Source: Rhodopirellula bahusiensis (GTDB lineage Bacteria > Planctomycetota > Planctomycetia > Pirellulales > Pirellulaceae). From it: DNA of 64,000 nt. Every line of letters begins with the position of its first letter. Position 1 is the first letter of the stretch. The position numbers and the translations under genes are program-made. The stretch lies in assembly GCF_002727185.1 (NCBI RefSeq), contig NZ_NIZW01000020.1:1-64000 (forward strand), read 5' to 3'. Under the pieces are notes generated by a model. It was not told the origin of the DNA. It saw only the letters and a program-made list of their open reading frames with translations, and ran no database searches. This document shows, piece after piece, positions 29,701 through 37,426 of this stretch.

Positions 29701-30541
29701 AGCCATCTTCGATCCGATTGCGAACGTCCGTGTGAAGCCAACTACCTGGTCGCAGGCGGGCAAGAATTTTCTCCAGATCTTTTGTCGCTTCTTCCGGTTC
29801 GCCCAACCGCCGTCGCAGTTCGGCGGTTTCCACTGCAAACGCAATCTTGTCGTCTTCATCGCGGCTGTTCTTCGACAGTGCTACAAAGCGAGCGAGTGCT
29901 TCTTCGAGATTCCCTTCTTCGGCGAGTGCTCGAGCAATTTGGCCCCCGACGCGGGCATCCCGCGGGAACATTGCTTCGAGTTGTTTCCAAACTGCGAATG
30001 CTTTTTCGTTTTGTCCTGCACGCCCATAGATCCGACCTAACTCAGTGAAAATCGGCACCGCCTCATTGCGTGCGGGACCGCGGTCGATTGCGCGTTGAAT
30101 TGCCTCGGCCGCCCGTTCGTTTTCGCCAACCGCGAGCAAAGATTTACCGAGATAGAAACTGCAGGCCGCTTCGTCGGGCAAACGTTCTTCTGCCTTCGAG
30201 AATGCTTCCACGGCGAGCGCTGACTTACCGCGTTGAGCTTGGATCAGCCCTAAGACCATCGCCTTTTCACCGGCTGACGGCGCATCATCATCGACGTCCA
30301 ACGATTCGATCAGCTGATCAAGCGAACCGTTTTGAACGTGATACCCATAGACTCGATCCAGGGCGGTACCAGGACGAGGCCGACGTAGTAAGACTTGAAA
30401 GAACCGGTCCGCAGTCACGCGTTCTCTATCGGTCTCACCGACCTCTTGAGCAGAGGATGGCAAACACAGTAATCCGCCTCCAAGTAAGAAGACTAACAGA
30501 GGACCAAAGCAGAAGATCCGAACTGAACGGCAGTGAATCAC
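20747..30541 (-). CDS. Giant secreted TPR protein with DUF1583-like C-terminus
   Basis: About 3,264 residues. The signal peptide is VIHCRSVRIFCFGPLLVFLLGG and onward to SSAQ. Residues ~70-960 are stacked tetratricopeptide-type helical repeats (for example AAEAIQRAIDRGPARNEAV). Further helical repeats occur near ~1400-1700, with long Ser/Glu-rich connecting regions. The last ~380 residues resemble the planctomycete DUF1583 family, with two beta-sandwich-like segments (FGFSADIWDG and AWNTVKLTRNGDTVRVELND) akin to laminin-G/glucanase-like folds. The chosen start is GTG at 30541, where the signal peptide begins after GAGG; an upstream GTG at 30634 adds 31 poorly conserved-looking residues. It diverges from the Bat-like operon with a shared 168-bp spacer. 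Likely a scaffold in the periplasm or at the surface; function unknown. Confidence 0.88.
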   Translation of the reverse strand: MIHCRSVRIFCFGPLLVFLLGGGLLCLPSSAQEVGETDRERVTADRFFQVLLRRPRPGTALDRVYGYHVQNGSLDQLIESLDVDDDAPSAGEKAMVLGLIQAQRGKSALAVEAFSKAEERLPDEAACSFYLGKSLLAVGENERAAEAIQRAIDRGPARNEAVPIFTELGRIYGRAGQNEKAFAVWKQLEAMFPRDARVGGQIARALAEEGNLEEALARFVALSKNSRDEDDKIAFAVETAELRRRLGEPEEATKDLEKILARLRPGSWLHTDVRNRIEDGFLKSGDYDALANYYQKQLADSADNLALQTRLGRILVSAGRLDEAKKTLLDATTKAPGDADVRLALIDVLVALGDNQSAAAQYEALAKNDPENPDYLLRWGQLLLEDQKMELQARRDAAAGVWQQLADARSDDAVTLSQIADRFRGIDREEDAINLYEQAIEVDPESPQYREYLGEYLHKLDRKEEAIKTWESIASGDRRNRDSLVRLAEVFNTFELGERALAAWRDAAEMDLTFAQELRFAKALRDAKQHEEAFTRLEVAREIAETPDEQEQVLKDQIETYRQAGTLGDQIATLETQPPTVDRLRQLALMHQAAGQLTDAAEAIREAQDLEPENVDVLVVAADIAERQSRLSDAVTLFEKLSEFDTRFRTNYLQRVAGLQTRLGQIDEALATCESLIDANPASPESYLFYARTALSANRDDEAFTALRRAMNVAPRDNGPRRMMASELAERYRTDEAIELYWQAIQYESQTDDRISLIKQLAPLYDRQGDVEELISRIESLGREDGDTRGTLLLTSAAYEAIEDYGAARQAIDQLIAQQPRDVALLETMVNLSDLADEVTTAAEYQERIVSLADTPENRFKLVQLKLDAGMIDVATALGERISLVSDPVRLGSMIRSAAMRGDTKAAIAICREALDRDPGLWDVKLELAQLLLYDDSGDDQKERYEEAGRLCEQIRAMDLPMDAKPLTQKTVKASSRNTNYPADYLTNPRYWGQSSYTMARNYRIGRYGNDLFGYSSGATSLNLVQPNVFGHARILAASLLMVREAKEAPAGEAESKIEEMMKEQFSIAEIEEVDDAMVLWEYTSLQSFQSVLATNTNTNEDDAEAAEAKRRQEMLSWRLAELDPEYGQTAILSLLASRIAVPDEDETKEPEEDGEKEDQPEPLSTERLEILVDLFNKNKGKPQTTSLQTTSSQLMLRSILINEFKRAGLPERAAEFAIPDPDEDASYDELLSTLMFHLRMGSEDRASELVSRLIPAIRNETGGKATQPSRSINGSLGGMTRSSKRSKAFVDKHRLELLDAVLAANIGRDVLSRSRKSPLSEGMLRTYYQSPSGSYRSIQIKAPLSTSLIDQSIVSELSSLVPEDSSKNTNTRTQSLRVPLEMIEHLQKPLPDAPIYELKSRGVLAAFAHWWDGRPEDCYRELIELCEEYPDDVDLQIERARLASELNQPRVALEALDSFDPLDSRMLVRKEMAAMNLAAELGDIDRAKQAAQRLFGMRMDTNTQLALVDQLRRLGMNDKAAAVLRRMRGGKSRDDSVELQIARSFMASDDKESAAEVAYALLRKLGSGRRQNQSNQDYYRRQAVEILTSAGRMEPLIERAERRLKTSPSSMRVRSELAELYTAAGRSDDAAALWEDAPTDRPVDARQLLSRAAALAKSKKHKEAAEMYLDAFEKDPSLMNNTYYEMRRAVQAAKCEDAMFERLLEFDPAALSSYRLGEFVSMGDRQDFSEAKRKFIGHALKSPYGRQNFYSILRNVPDSERKNIPGIQETVVEAICSDDAFSPTSTLWQVRSRSSGGTAIGPLEDVVGLVTTDEAVAKKFGEAAEKAKKNESSKPTAEFLLALMDLKKSEQKDKAAERLRSAIPKSEEGEEPGARTISGGLVWQAGQVVEEIGGIPDRPAMLVEMYEYASDDSNITPNDFQFSVSARLLDVYAANGQSGLARQFALEGYASIDNSEQNQYNPGYGDYQDLRQYKSIADKLVSMGCPIDAIVIYRRALSDPGRFERAKRYGSGTTSESFVKAAEAAAEAVTPKASTQYIQWLTEELAESKDSKKRAISVDLMDLPVEMLLAGDVEPGLTMAIRSSLAIEEGQDAVDELASVIGDLSSEHTEDWSLPATELLIAAHTKSENIEPTAARLFEALPPVEEVTAAAGAPSADKYKPLLDLYPVVKSVFESDPDADTEVGKNLIDYMTSVARTTGDPRLELALSKLTGDHSQSFAIYLDRIEDDIEPGAPLSKDKCETALGIARTAAMDGDIEISTRALTLALGNGPPLRQMGTTGDAFTISRQSTNVRNRDDGGMGELTRQVNEIIDLYSDAIGEKLGKRDPEPEDSNTNDSETDGVPSDATVSSDVVSGDDGQPKSDPATSIPLIFEALRAIVLPPERPATVFPYATEIVSTTGYDRGELADDSGKESAAKSLMITAVRCDRSAQLDELLQERIVKSTDKATSASLLVDFALASQDEEKLVSALDLFAESLDSVLPEVSEITSSASTLNSITSQMQQESYRKSETINLVLGCIWPLLQDPSDLASAAQVAERAGELLQRTAGLIDSDSYTSNRHRSIASKLRRLMLKSAAKSSDLEHFQNVLEAEIVTREARYANYDGDRRDEYIQNELERLLGELIDDEMVEQTPGFIRKLIAMKLANDSNRDSMTPAKLAAAINELPESTQFDLLMQIAMGDDADSPIMHWTGFIRYDTPPESVRRQTPRLEDFKSLATSTSQIPTVDTLLMLADLAAKTNKSADVAEALIGRSERAGDDADIAAALVRLAGQLKNGGNPKSDSLLKTLDAIKADLIANKPTKQDTTLEYPMLATYLIARCIDAGVVDDQTKPLLAKLLPYATRSQRNTVTSALGRTMAFAGVGRAAGATEGSPLAHFVPVRLPARATPDTETLYPLFAMDDEGWVSATSGDNQSLLMLRFPVSGEFGFSADIWDGNPGASNIAYGGVLYQPDGWEKKARITAMAGSTVKVSVPSIENGKVNEEELNVTENEVIGLCNDEPYVNDLKTQSYPWLSFTQEMSRTIKFSNIRLTGNPVIPDQINPVDPTMRGWGILTFGRGLPDPLLPIGEDQDAEKIEEARKVASEKDQGKWSVKDDELKYMSAKADNVYDPSSHIAYLRPLLDGESMEYSFWWEWDDTEVQPTVGRMALKFTKEGTLPNWIRITNDLASTEFIAVDKLDPPADPVAPENVPNDQAWNTVKLTRNGDTVRVELNDTPLISLPVADPPRPGLLREVKRDVRIRDMKLTGDWPKEVPANLMERSAVAD

Positions 30542-30709
30542 GGCAACCTCGACGTCAAAGCGGAAGTCGAACCAAGCAAGCAGAAGAATCCTCACTGTAG
30601 AGATCGGCGCCGCGCGATGCAATTCTCGACACACCCCACCTCACATTTTCTGGTATTCTGCTTCAGACCTTCCAAACGATTGCTGCGATGGCGAACCTTT
30701 AGGAACAAC

Positions 30710-31723
30710 ATGAGTGAATCGATTGACAACGAGTTGCGTGACCGGCTCGAACAATTCCGTGGGGATTTTGGCAGACTTCGGGAAGAAGTCTCCAAACGCA
30801 TCGTCGGTCAACAACCAATTGTTGACGGGGTACTGACATCTTTGATCGCCGGTGGCCATGTGTTGCTGGAAGGCGTGCCTGGCCTAGGAAAAACACTCTT
30901 GGTTCGAACGTTGTCGGACGTCTTGGATGCATCCTTTGGTCGCATTCAGTTCACTCCCGACCTGATGCCGGCGGACTTGATCGGCACCAACATTTTGGTT
31001 GAAACCCAAAATGGGCACAAAGAATTTCAATTCCAACGTGGCCCGGTATTTGCCAATGTGGTTCTGGCCGATGAAATCAACCGTGCAACGCCAAAGACAC
31101 AATCCGCATTGCTAGAAGCAATGCAGGAACACAGTGTCACGGTCGCGGGAACTTCACATCAACTTGACGGGCTATTCTTTGTGTTGGCCACGCAAAACCC
31201 GCTGGAAATGGAGGGAACCTATCCACTTCCCGAAGCCCAACTGGACCGTTTCCTAATGAAATTGGTCGTTCCGTTTCCGACGACTGACGAAATGGAAACG
31301 ATCATGGATCGCACCACGGCAGGAGAGATTTCGCCGCCCGAAAAAATCATGGCATCCGATCGGGTGATCGAGCTACGCCGCCTTTCGCGGCAAATTCCGA
31401 TTGCCGATGAGGTTCGGCGGTATGCGATTTTGATGATCATGGGAACTCACCCATCCCACGAAGCGGCGACACCAATGGTGCGTAAGTTTGTCCGTTACGG
31501 CAGCAGCCCACGGGGAGCACAAGCACTGATTTTGTGTGCGAAAATCCGAGCCGTCTTGGACGGTCGCTTTCATGTGGCCAAAGAAGACATTCGCGAAATG
31601 GCCCATGCAACGCTCCGGCACCGGGTCATGCTGAATTTTGAGGGCCAAGCCGACGGAATCACCATCGACGCAATCGTCGACGACCTCATCGCAAACGTAC
31701 ACAGCGAAGCGGCTGTGGCATGA
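30710..31723 (+). CDS. MoxR-family AAA ATPase
   Basis: A 337-residue cytoplasmic AAA+ ATPase of the MoxR group, thought to act as a chaperone for assembly of protein complexes together with VWA proteins. Walker A is GVPGLGKT (55-62) and Walker B is VVLADEIN (117-124), followed by RATPKTQSALLEAMQE and the sensor region ATQNPLEMEGTYPLPEAQLDRF split around the arginine finger. The start has AGGA 6 nt upstream. It overlaps the DUF58 gene by 4 bp (ATGA), so translation is probably coupled. It is the first gene of a five-gene set. Confidence 0.95.
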   Translation: MSESIDNELRDRLEQFRGDFGRLREEVSKRIVGQQPIVDGVLTSLIAGGHVLLEGVPGLGKTLLVRTLSDVLDASFGRIQFTPDLMPADLIGTNILVETQNGHKEFQFQRGPVFANVVLADEINRATPKTQSALLEAMQEHSVTVAGTSHQLDGLFFVLATQNPLEMEGTYPLPEAQLDRFLMKLVVPFPTTDEMETIMDRTTAGEISPPEKIMASDRVIELRRLSRQIPIADEVRRYAILMIMGTHPSHEAATPMVRKFVRYGSSPRGAQALILCAKIRAVLDGRFHVAKEDIREMAHATLRHRVMLNFEGQADGITIDAIVDDLIANVHSEAAVA

Positions 31724-32622
31724 CAGTCTTTGACTCGGATTTCCTGAAGCGATTGGAATACCTTTCGCTACTATCGAAGCGGATGTTCAAGGGCCAACTA
31801 TTGGCCCAGCGACGAACGATGCAAACCGGCGGCGGAATCGAATTCGCTGACCACCGCGAATACATCAGCGGAGATGACCTTCGTTACTTGGATTGGAACG
31901 TTTATGCGCGGCATGGTGATTTGCTGCTAAAACGATTTCAGGAAGAGGAAGATCTTCACGTCTATATGCTGTTGGACACGTCTGCCAGCATGAATGTTGC
32001 TGGTTCAGATAGTGGCCATGGGGATGCAACCGGAACGAAATTCTTGCTGGCCCAGCAGATCGTGGCGGCGTTGTCCTACATCGCCCTGGCAGATCTCGAT
32101 CGTGTTTCGATCTTGGCCTATGACGATCGAGTGCGGGCGACGATGCCACTGATCCGAGGCAAAAACCAAGTCCTCAGTTTGCTGCGGTTTCTTGAGCAAC
32201 TTGAGTGCGGCGGCGAGCGTACGGACCTGCAATCGGTTGTTGGTGATTTTGTGGACCGAGCACCACGAACAGGATTGGCAATCGTTGTCAGCGATCTGTA
32301 TGACCAAAAGGGTTTTCGCGACGGCATCGACCGACTCCGTTACGCCCGCTTTGAACCGCACGTGATTCAGATCCACACGCCCAGTGAAGCGTCACCGAGT
32401 TTTCTGGGGGACATGGAATTGGTGGACTGCGAGAGCGGTTTGCAAAAGAAGGTGACCGTAACCGAACGCAAACTACGTCAATACAAGAAGCTTTTCCAGG
32501 CTTTCTTGGACGATGTCGAGACCTATTGCCGCAACCATGGACTGAGCCACACGCGAGCAACGACGGAGGTTCCCTTCGACGCTGTATTGCTTCGTATGAT
32601 GCGTACTGCGGCGGTGGGATAA
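31720..32622 (+). CDS. DUF58 / VWA-like protein
   Basis: A 300-residue protein of the DUF58 family, the usual partner of MoxR. The family core GDDLRYLDWNVYARHGDLLLKRF (split here: residues 51-73) is followed by a von Willebrand A fold with metal site D86-T-S88-A-S90 in LLDTSASMN. No membrane segment is predicted, so it is likely cytoplasmic or membrane-associated. It overlaps MoxR by 4 bp and is 3 bp ahead of the next gene. The expected role is to dock on the ATPase; the cargo is unknown. Confidence 0.93.
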   Translation: MTVFDSDFLKRLEYLSLLSKRMFKGQLLAQRRTMQTGGGIEFADHREYISGDDLRYLDWNVYARHGDLLLKRFQEEEDLHVYMLLDTSASMNVAGSDSGHGDATGTKFLLAQQIVAALSYIALADLDRVSILAYDDRVRATMPLIRGKNQVLSLLRFLEQLECGGERTDLQSVVGDFVDRAPRTGLAIVVSDLYDQKGFRDGIDRLRYARFEPHVIQIHTPSEASPSFLGDMELVDCESGLQKKVTVTERKLRQYKKLFQAFLDDVETYCRNHGLSHTRATTEVPFDAVLLRMMRTAAVG

Positions 32623-32625
32623 CAC

Positions 32626-34548
32626 ATGTCGCTGGCGTCTCCCGAACGACTGATGTGGCTTTGGATCGCAGTTCCGATCATCGTTCTGTACATCCTGAAA
32701 ACGCGTTTGCGACGCCAGCCCGTCGCAACGCTCCTGTTTTGGGATCAGATCTTCGAAGAAAAACGCCAACGATCCCTGTGGCAAAACCTTCGACGTTGGC
32801 TGTCACTTCTTCTGCAGCTTATTTTCGTCTCGCTCCTAGCATTCGCTCTGGCGGATCCACTTTGGCGGTGGCAAGCGGACTCAGGACAAGAAGTGATTTT
32901 GGTCGTGGACAACTCGGCCAGCATGCAAGCTGTCGAACCCGAAACAAGACAAACAAGATTGCAGCTAGCTGTTGACCGTGCCGCTTCACTCGCTCGTGGT
33001 CTTCGCCAGGGGGACCAAATGGCGTTGGTCACCGCCGGCACCACGGTCCGTGTCGTGGTCGGCATGTCGGACTTCGCGCCGGCGATTGAGGAAGCCATTC
33101 ATTCGATCCAACCAACCGATGGACCGACGCAAATCAAAGATGCTATCGAAGCGGCCAGACGATTGGCAGACGAAGAAGAACGGCGTCGCATCGTCGTCAT
33201 CACCGACACGACACTCGACGAACAATACGACATCGAATCAGCCGAAGAACTTTCATGGGAGTCCGTCGGCACCTCTCAAACCAACTTGGCAATCACCACG
33301 TTCCAAGTTCGACGTTCGAGCGTTGATCCGATCGGTTATGCATTGCTGGTCGAAGTCCGCAACTTTTCCGACGAACCATCCAGCACACGGCTAAAGCTCA
33401 CGCTTGGCGAAGACCTAGTGGACGTTGTCCCGATCAAGCTGGAAGCCGATGGCGTCTGGCAAACAACGATCGAAGGAACGTCTCGCGAAGGCGGGGTCCT
33501 GACCGCGTCACTGGATGCGACCGATGGGCTTTCCGTTGACAACACGGCCCGAGCAGTTGTTCCGGCCCGCCCCTTCGTTCCAGTGACTTTGGTAACCGGA
33601 CCAGATGACCAGTCGTTTTATCTTCGCACCGTTTTGGAATCGATTCCGTTGATCAAGTTGACGGTGGTCAACGACACTGAGCAAACCGCGGAGAATGGTT
33701 TGACCATCTACAGCGGAACGGTTCCCACCGAACTTCCTCCCGGCCCCGCTCTGTTCATCGCTCGCGATGACGGCCCACCAGGAACCTGGAAACTCGGCAG
33801 CGAAATCGACACACCCATCGTGGCAAAACAGAACAAAGAATCACCTCTTTTGCGACACGTTCAATTGCAAAACGTGATGCTCGCCGGTGGCCGTGATATC
33901 GAAGTCGATGAATCATTGGGAGAAGCGAACACGTTGTTTGAAACAGCCGACACTTCGCGGGTGTTGGTTTCCGTCGAACGCGAGGCCGGCCGGATTCTGA
34001 TTTTGTCCGCAGACCTGGACGACAGCGATCTTCCGCTTCGGATCGCCTTTCCCGTCATGATGACCAACGCCATGAATTGGTTCTTTCGGCAAACGGGTGA
34101 CATGAACCCAGCTTTGAACACAGGATTGGCGACGACCGTGCCATGGGATTTCGATGCTGCTTCAGCCGTGTTGATGTCGCCAGATGGAAACGTCCGAAAC
34201 ATTTCGGTTGCACGTGATCGCGCCGCCATCAGCCCGATCGGAAAAGCCGGTGTTTACGGACTGTTTTCGCCTGAGTCGTTGCCCAAACTCGACTTGGCAT
34301 CGCAGCCCGAACAACTGCCGATCAAGACTCCCGAAGAATGGAAGTTGGCGGAGGAAGTCCCGGGCGAGTTGCTGGCGGTCAACCTGTGCAGCGCCGATGA
34401 AAGTGACCTGCGAGTTGCCAAGCAACCAAACGAAACAACCAGTTTGGTCTCCCGCGGCGGAGCTCCCGCGTGGTTCTATTTGGTCATGCTGGCGATTGCA
34501 TTGGTGATCGGTGAGTGGGCATTGTTCCACCGAAGGGTGGTGGCATGA
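32626..34548 (+). CDS. BatA-like membrane protein with VWA domain
   Basis: A 640-residue membrane protein. It begins with a BatA-type N-terminus: helix ~10-26 (MWLWIAVPIIVLYILK) and a second helix ~58-76 (WLSLLLQLIFVSLLAFALA). A VWA domain with metal motif D95-N-S97-A-S99 follows. The middle is a beta-rich extracytoplasmic region, and the end is a membrane helix near 615-635 (FYLVMLAIALVIGEWALF). The stop overlaps the start of the next gene (ATGA), so expression is likely coupled. In Bat operons such proteins form envelope complexes with MoxR and DUF58 partners. Confidence 0.9.
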   Translation: MSLASPERLMWLWIAVPIIVLYILKTRLRRQPVATLLFWDQIFEEKRQRSLWQNLRRWLSLLLQLIFVSLLAFALADPLWRWQADSGQEVILVVDNSASMQAVEPETRQTRLQLAVDRAASLARGLRQGDQMALVTAGTTVRVVVGMSDFAPAIEEAIHSIQPTDGPTQIKDAIEAARRLADEEERRRIVVITDTTLDEQYDIESAEELSWESVGTSQTNLAITTFQVRRSSVDPIGYALLVEVRNFSDEPSSTRLKLTLGEDLVDVVPIKLEADGVWQTTIEGTSREGGVLTASLDATDGLSVDNTARAVVPARPFVPVTLVTGPDDQSFYLRTVLESIPLIKLTVVNDTEQTAENGLTIYSGTVPTELPPGPALFIARDDGPPGTWKLGSEIDTPIVAKQNKESPLLRHVQLQNVMLAGGRDIEVDESLGEANTLFETADTSRVLVSVEREAGRILILSADLDDSDLPLRIAFPVMMTNAMNWFFRQTGDMNPALNTGLATTVPWDFDAASAVLMSPDGNVRNISVARDRAAISPIGKAGVYGLFSPESLPKLDLASQPEQLPIKTPEEWKLAEEVPGELLAVNLCSADESDLRVAKQPNETTSLVSRGGAPAWFYLVMLAIALVIGEWALFHRRVVA

Positions 34549-37214
34549 TGTTGCAATGGACCCAACTTCAATGGGCTTGGCTCTGGATCCCGGCAATCTT
34601 GTGGCTGGTGGTATTCCACCTTCGAACGCTGAGCGACTTTCCACCTCGTCAACGATTTGTATCGTTGTTGATTCGAGGCATCGTGCTAACGCTGCTCATC
34701 ATGGCGATTTGTGGACCGGTGATGCTGCGTTCGACCTCGCAAAAAATGATTGTGTTCGCAATCGACCAAAGCGAGAGCATCGACGAGGCCGCTCGCGAAA
34801 CAGCTGACGAATATTTGAAACAGGCAATCGAGCAGGCCGAAAAAGACAACGCGGAGGTTCGCTTCCTGCCGTTCGACAGCACTCCACGGCAACTGCAATC
34901 CAACTGGGCAGACCAGGAAAAGTCTCTCGCGGACACCAACAACGAACCAACATCAGCTGATGTTGCAGAAGAAGAAACGGAGGACGTTTCGGCCGATTCA
35001 ATTGCCCCCGGGGAAGACGAGGTTCCGGCGTCAGTCCCATCACCGTCGGAGGTGGATGGCGAGGAAGCGAAACGAATGGGCACGGACTTAGCCGCCGCCA
35101 TTCAAACCGCGGTGGCTTCGATTCCTCCATCCCGCGTGCCACGAATCGTATTGATGAGCGATGGCAACCCGACGAATGGCGATGGGATCGCCGCCGCGAC
35201 GGACGCTGGTGTTCCCGTGTGGACGGTGCCGCTTCCGACACGAAGCGAACCTGAAGTGCAGATGGCTGCCGTGGAAGCTCCCACTCAAGTGCGTCAGGGC
35301 GAACCCTTCTTCGTCGAAGTTGTTATTAGCAGCAATCGTGACACCGAAGGCCATGTCGATCTGTATCGCGGTGACATTCAAATTGGCGACGTCGAAGCAC
35401 CGCCGGTGAAGATCAAAAAGGGTGAAAACCGCTTTCGTTTTCAGCAAACGTTGTTGGGTCAACGACAAGAAACCTTCGCCGCGCGATTGCGAGACTGCGA
35501 CGACACGTTGTTGGACAACAACGAAGCCGAGGCGATCGTGTACGCCAGCGGCAAACCTCGCGTGTTGCTGATCGACAGCGACCCCGACGAAACGGACTCT
35601 CTGCGTTGGGCACTGGATGAACAATCCATCGATGTTGACGTTCGTCCCCCGGAAGGCATCCCCAGCGATTTGTCCGAAATGCAGGGCTATGAATGCTTGA
35701 TCCTTTCCAACGTGCCGGCGACGTCGATGACGATGCGGCAGATGGATCTGATCGGGATCTATGTCCAGGACTTGGGTGGCGGGCTGATCATGCTCGGTGG
35801 GGACCAAGCCTTTGGTCTGGGCGGTTACTACCGAACTCAGATTGAGGAAATCTTGCCCGTCCGCAGCAACTTCGAAAAGGAACGCGAAAAGCCGTCGTTG
35901 GCGATGATGCTGGTGATCGACAAGAGCGGTTCGATGGGCGGTCAAAAAATCGAACTTGCCAAGGACGCCGCCCAAGCCGCCGTCGAACTGCTTGGTCCCA
36001 AAGACGCCATCGGAGTGATCGCTTTCGATGGAGACTCGTACACCGTGTCCGAGCTTCGTCCAACGTCCGATCGCGGTGCCATCTCGGATGCCATTTCGAC
36101 GATCGAGGCATCCGGTGGCACAAACATGTACCCCGCAATGGCCGACGCTTACGAAGCGTTGATTGGTGCCACAGCCAAACTGAAGCATGTGGTCCTGATG
36201 ACCGATGGAGTCTCGTCACCGGGCGACTTCCAAGGTGTTGCCGGCGACATGTCCGCGTCGCGAATCACACTCTCGACCGTTGCTCTCGGGCAGGGCTCGA
36301 GCGAAGACCTGCTTGAAGAGCTCGCTCAGATTGGCGGAGGTCGCTACTACTTCTGCGACGATCCTCAATCGGTTCCTCAAGTCTTTGCGAAGGAAACCGT
36401 CGAAGCCAGCAAATCCGCGATCAACGAACTGCCGTTTGTCCCACAATTGGTACGTCCCACATCGGTGCTCGATGGGATCGAATTGGATCTGTCGCCACTG
36501 TTGCTCGGCTACGTTGTGACGCGTCCGAAACCTACTGCGGAGTTCATCTTGGCCAGCGAGTCGGGTGACCCGCTGCTTGTATGGTGGCGATATGGTTTGG
36601 GTATGTCGGTCGCTTTCACCAGCGACGCGAAAAATCGATGGGCGGGCGAATGGATGACCTGGCCAGACTTTGGAACCTTTTGGGCCCAAATCATTCGGCA
36701 TGCGATGCGCAAAGACGACAATCGAGGCGTGTTTGTGGAAGTCGAACGAGACGGCAATCGGACTCGCGTGGTGATGGACGCGGTCGATGACAACGGACGA
36801 TTCATCGACGAGGCCGAAACTCGATTGACGGTGATCGATCCACGATTGAAAAACGAAAAGATCGTCATGCGACAAACCGCGCCGGGTCGCTATGAGGCCT
36901 CAGTAGAAACGCTTCGTCGCGGGGCGTACCACTTTGACATCGCCACCAACCGGATGGATGGGACCAGCCAACGAAGCTCTCGAGGAATCGCCGTTGGTTA
37001 CCCCGACGAGTTGCGTTTGCTGCCACGCGGCGACGACTTGCTTCGTCAAATCGCTTCGGTAAGCGGTGGACGCTATGACGCCCCGGCAACTTCCATCACG
37101 GAAGATGACGACCGCACAGCACGTGACCCGGTCCCGATCTGGCCATGGCTACTGATGGCTGGCTTGGTCTTATTCATCGCGGATGTAGCGTTTCGACGGG
37201 TCGAAATGCTTTGA
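34545..37214 (+). CDS. Membrane protein with two VWA domains and an amidotransferase-like domain
   Basis: An 889-residue protein. Two N-terminal membrane helices (~10-26 and ~41-60) lead to a first VWA with D74-Q-S76-E-S78, interrupted by an acidic Pro/Ser/Glu insert (~115-180). Then comes a beta-sandwich segment, a Rossmann-like amidotransferase-type domain (~340-440, GKPRVLLIDSDPDETD and GGGLIMLGGDQAFGLGGY), and a second VWA with D459-K-S461-G-S463. A final helix lies near residue 870 (PWLLMAGLVLFIADVAF). The start at 34545 overlaps the previous stop; a second ATG follows directly. The domain order matches other large planctomycete and proteobacterial members of Bat-type clusters. The enzymatic status of the amidotransferase-like domain is doubtful. 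Confidence 0.9.
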   Translation: MMLQWTQLQWAWLWIPAILWLVVFHLRTLSDFPPRQRFVSLLIRGIVLTLLIMAICGPVMLRSTSQKMIVFAIDQSESIDEAARETADEYLKQAIEQAEKDNAEVRFLPFDSTPRQLQSNWADQEKSLADTNNEPTSADVAEEETEDVSADSIAPGEDEVPASVPSPSEVDGEEAKRMGTDLAAAIQTAVASIPPSRVPRIVLMSDGNPTNGDGIAAATDAGVPVWTVPLPTRSEPEVQMAAVEAPTQVRQGEPFFVEVVISSNRDTEGHVDLYRGDIQIGDVEAPPVKIKKGENRFRFQQTLLGQRQETFAARLRDCDDTLLDNNEAEAIVYASGKPRVLLIDSDPDETDSLRWALDEQSIDVDVRPPEGIPSDLSEMQGYECLILSNVPATSMTMRQMDLIGIYVQDLGGGLIMLGGDQAFGLGGYYRTQIEEILPVRSNFEKEREKPSLAMMLVIDKSGSMGGQKIELAKDAAQAAVELLGPKDAIGVIAFDGDSYTVSELRPTSDRGAISDAISTIEASGGTNMYPAMADAYEALIGATAKLKHVVLMTDGVSSPGDFQGVAGDMSASRITLSTVALGQGSSEDLLEELAQIGGGRYYFCDDPQSVPQVFAKETVEASKSAINELPFVPQLVRPTSVLDGIELDLSPLLLGYVVTRPKPTAEFILASESGDPLLVWWRYGLGMSVAFTSDAKNRWAGEWMTWPDFGTFWAQIIRHAMRKDDNRGVFVEVERDGNRTRVVMDAVDDNGRFIDEAETRLTVIDPRLKNEKIVMRQTAPGRYEASVETLRRGAYHFDIATNRMDGTSQRSSRGIAVGYPDELRLLPRGDDLLRQIASVSGGRYDAPATSITEDDDRTARDPVPIWPWLLMAGLVLFIADVAFRRVEML

Positions 37215-37426
37215 ACGCGGCTTGAAAGCAATCCCGTCTCCAAAATCACCAGTCGGGATCCACCCAGATTTTCTTATGATTGATACTGCTTTCTATCTTG
37301 GTGGCTGGCATCCCCACCCTCTAGACTGGTCAATAGCGACGGGCGAGCGGAATGACTGCCGATGGCATCGATCTGCTTCGCCCCGAGTGATTCCACTTTC
37401 AGCCGCTCCTGCTAGTGAGACCAACG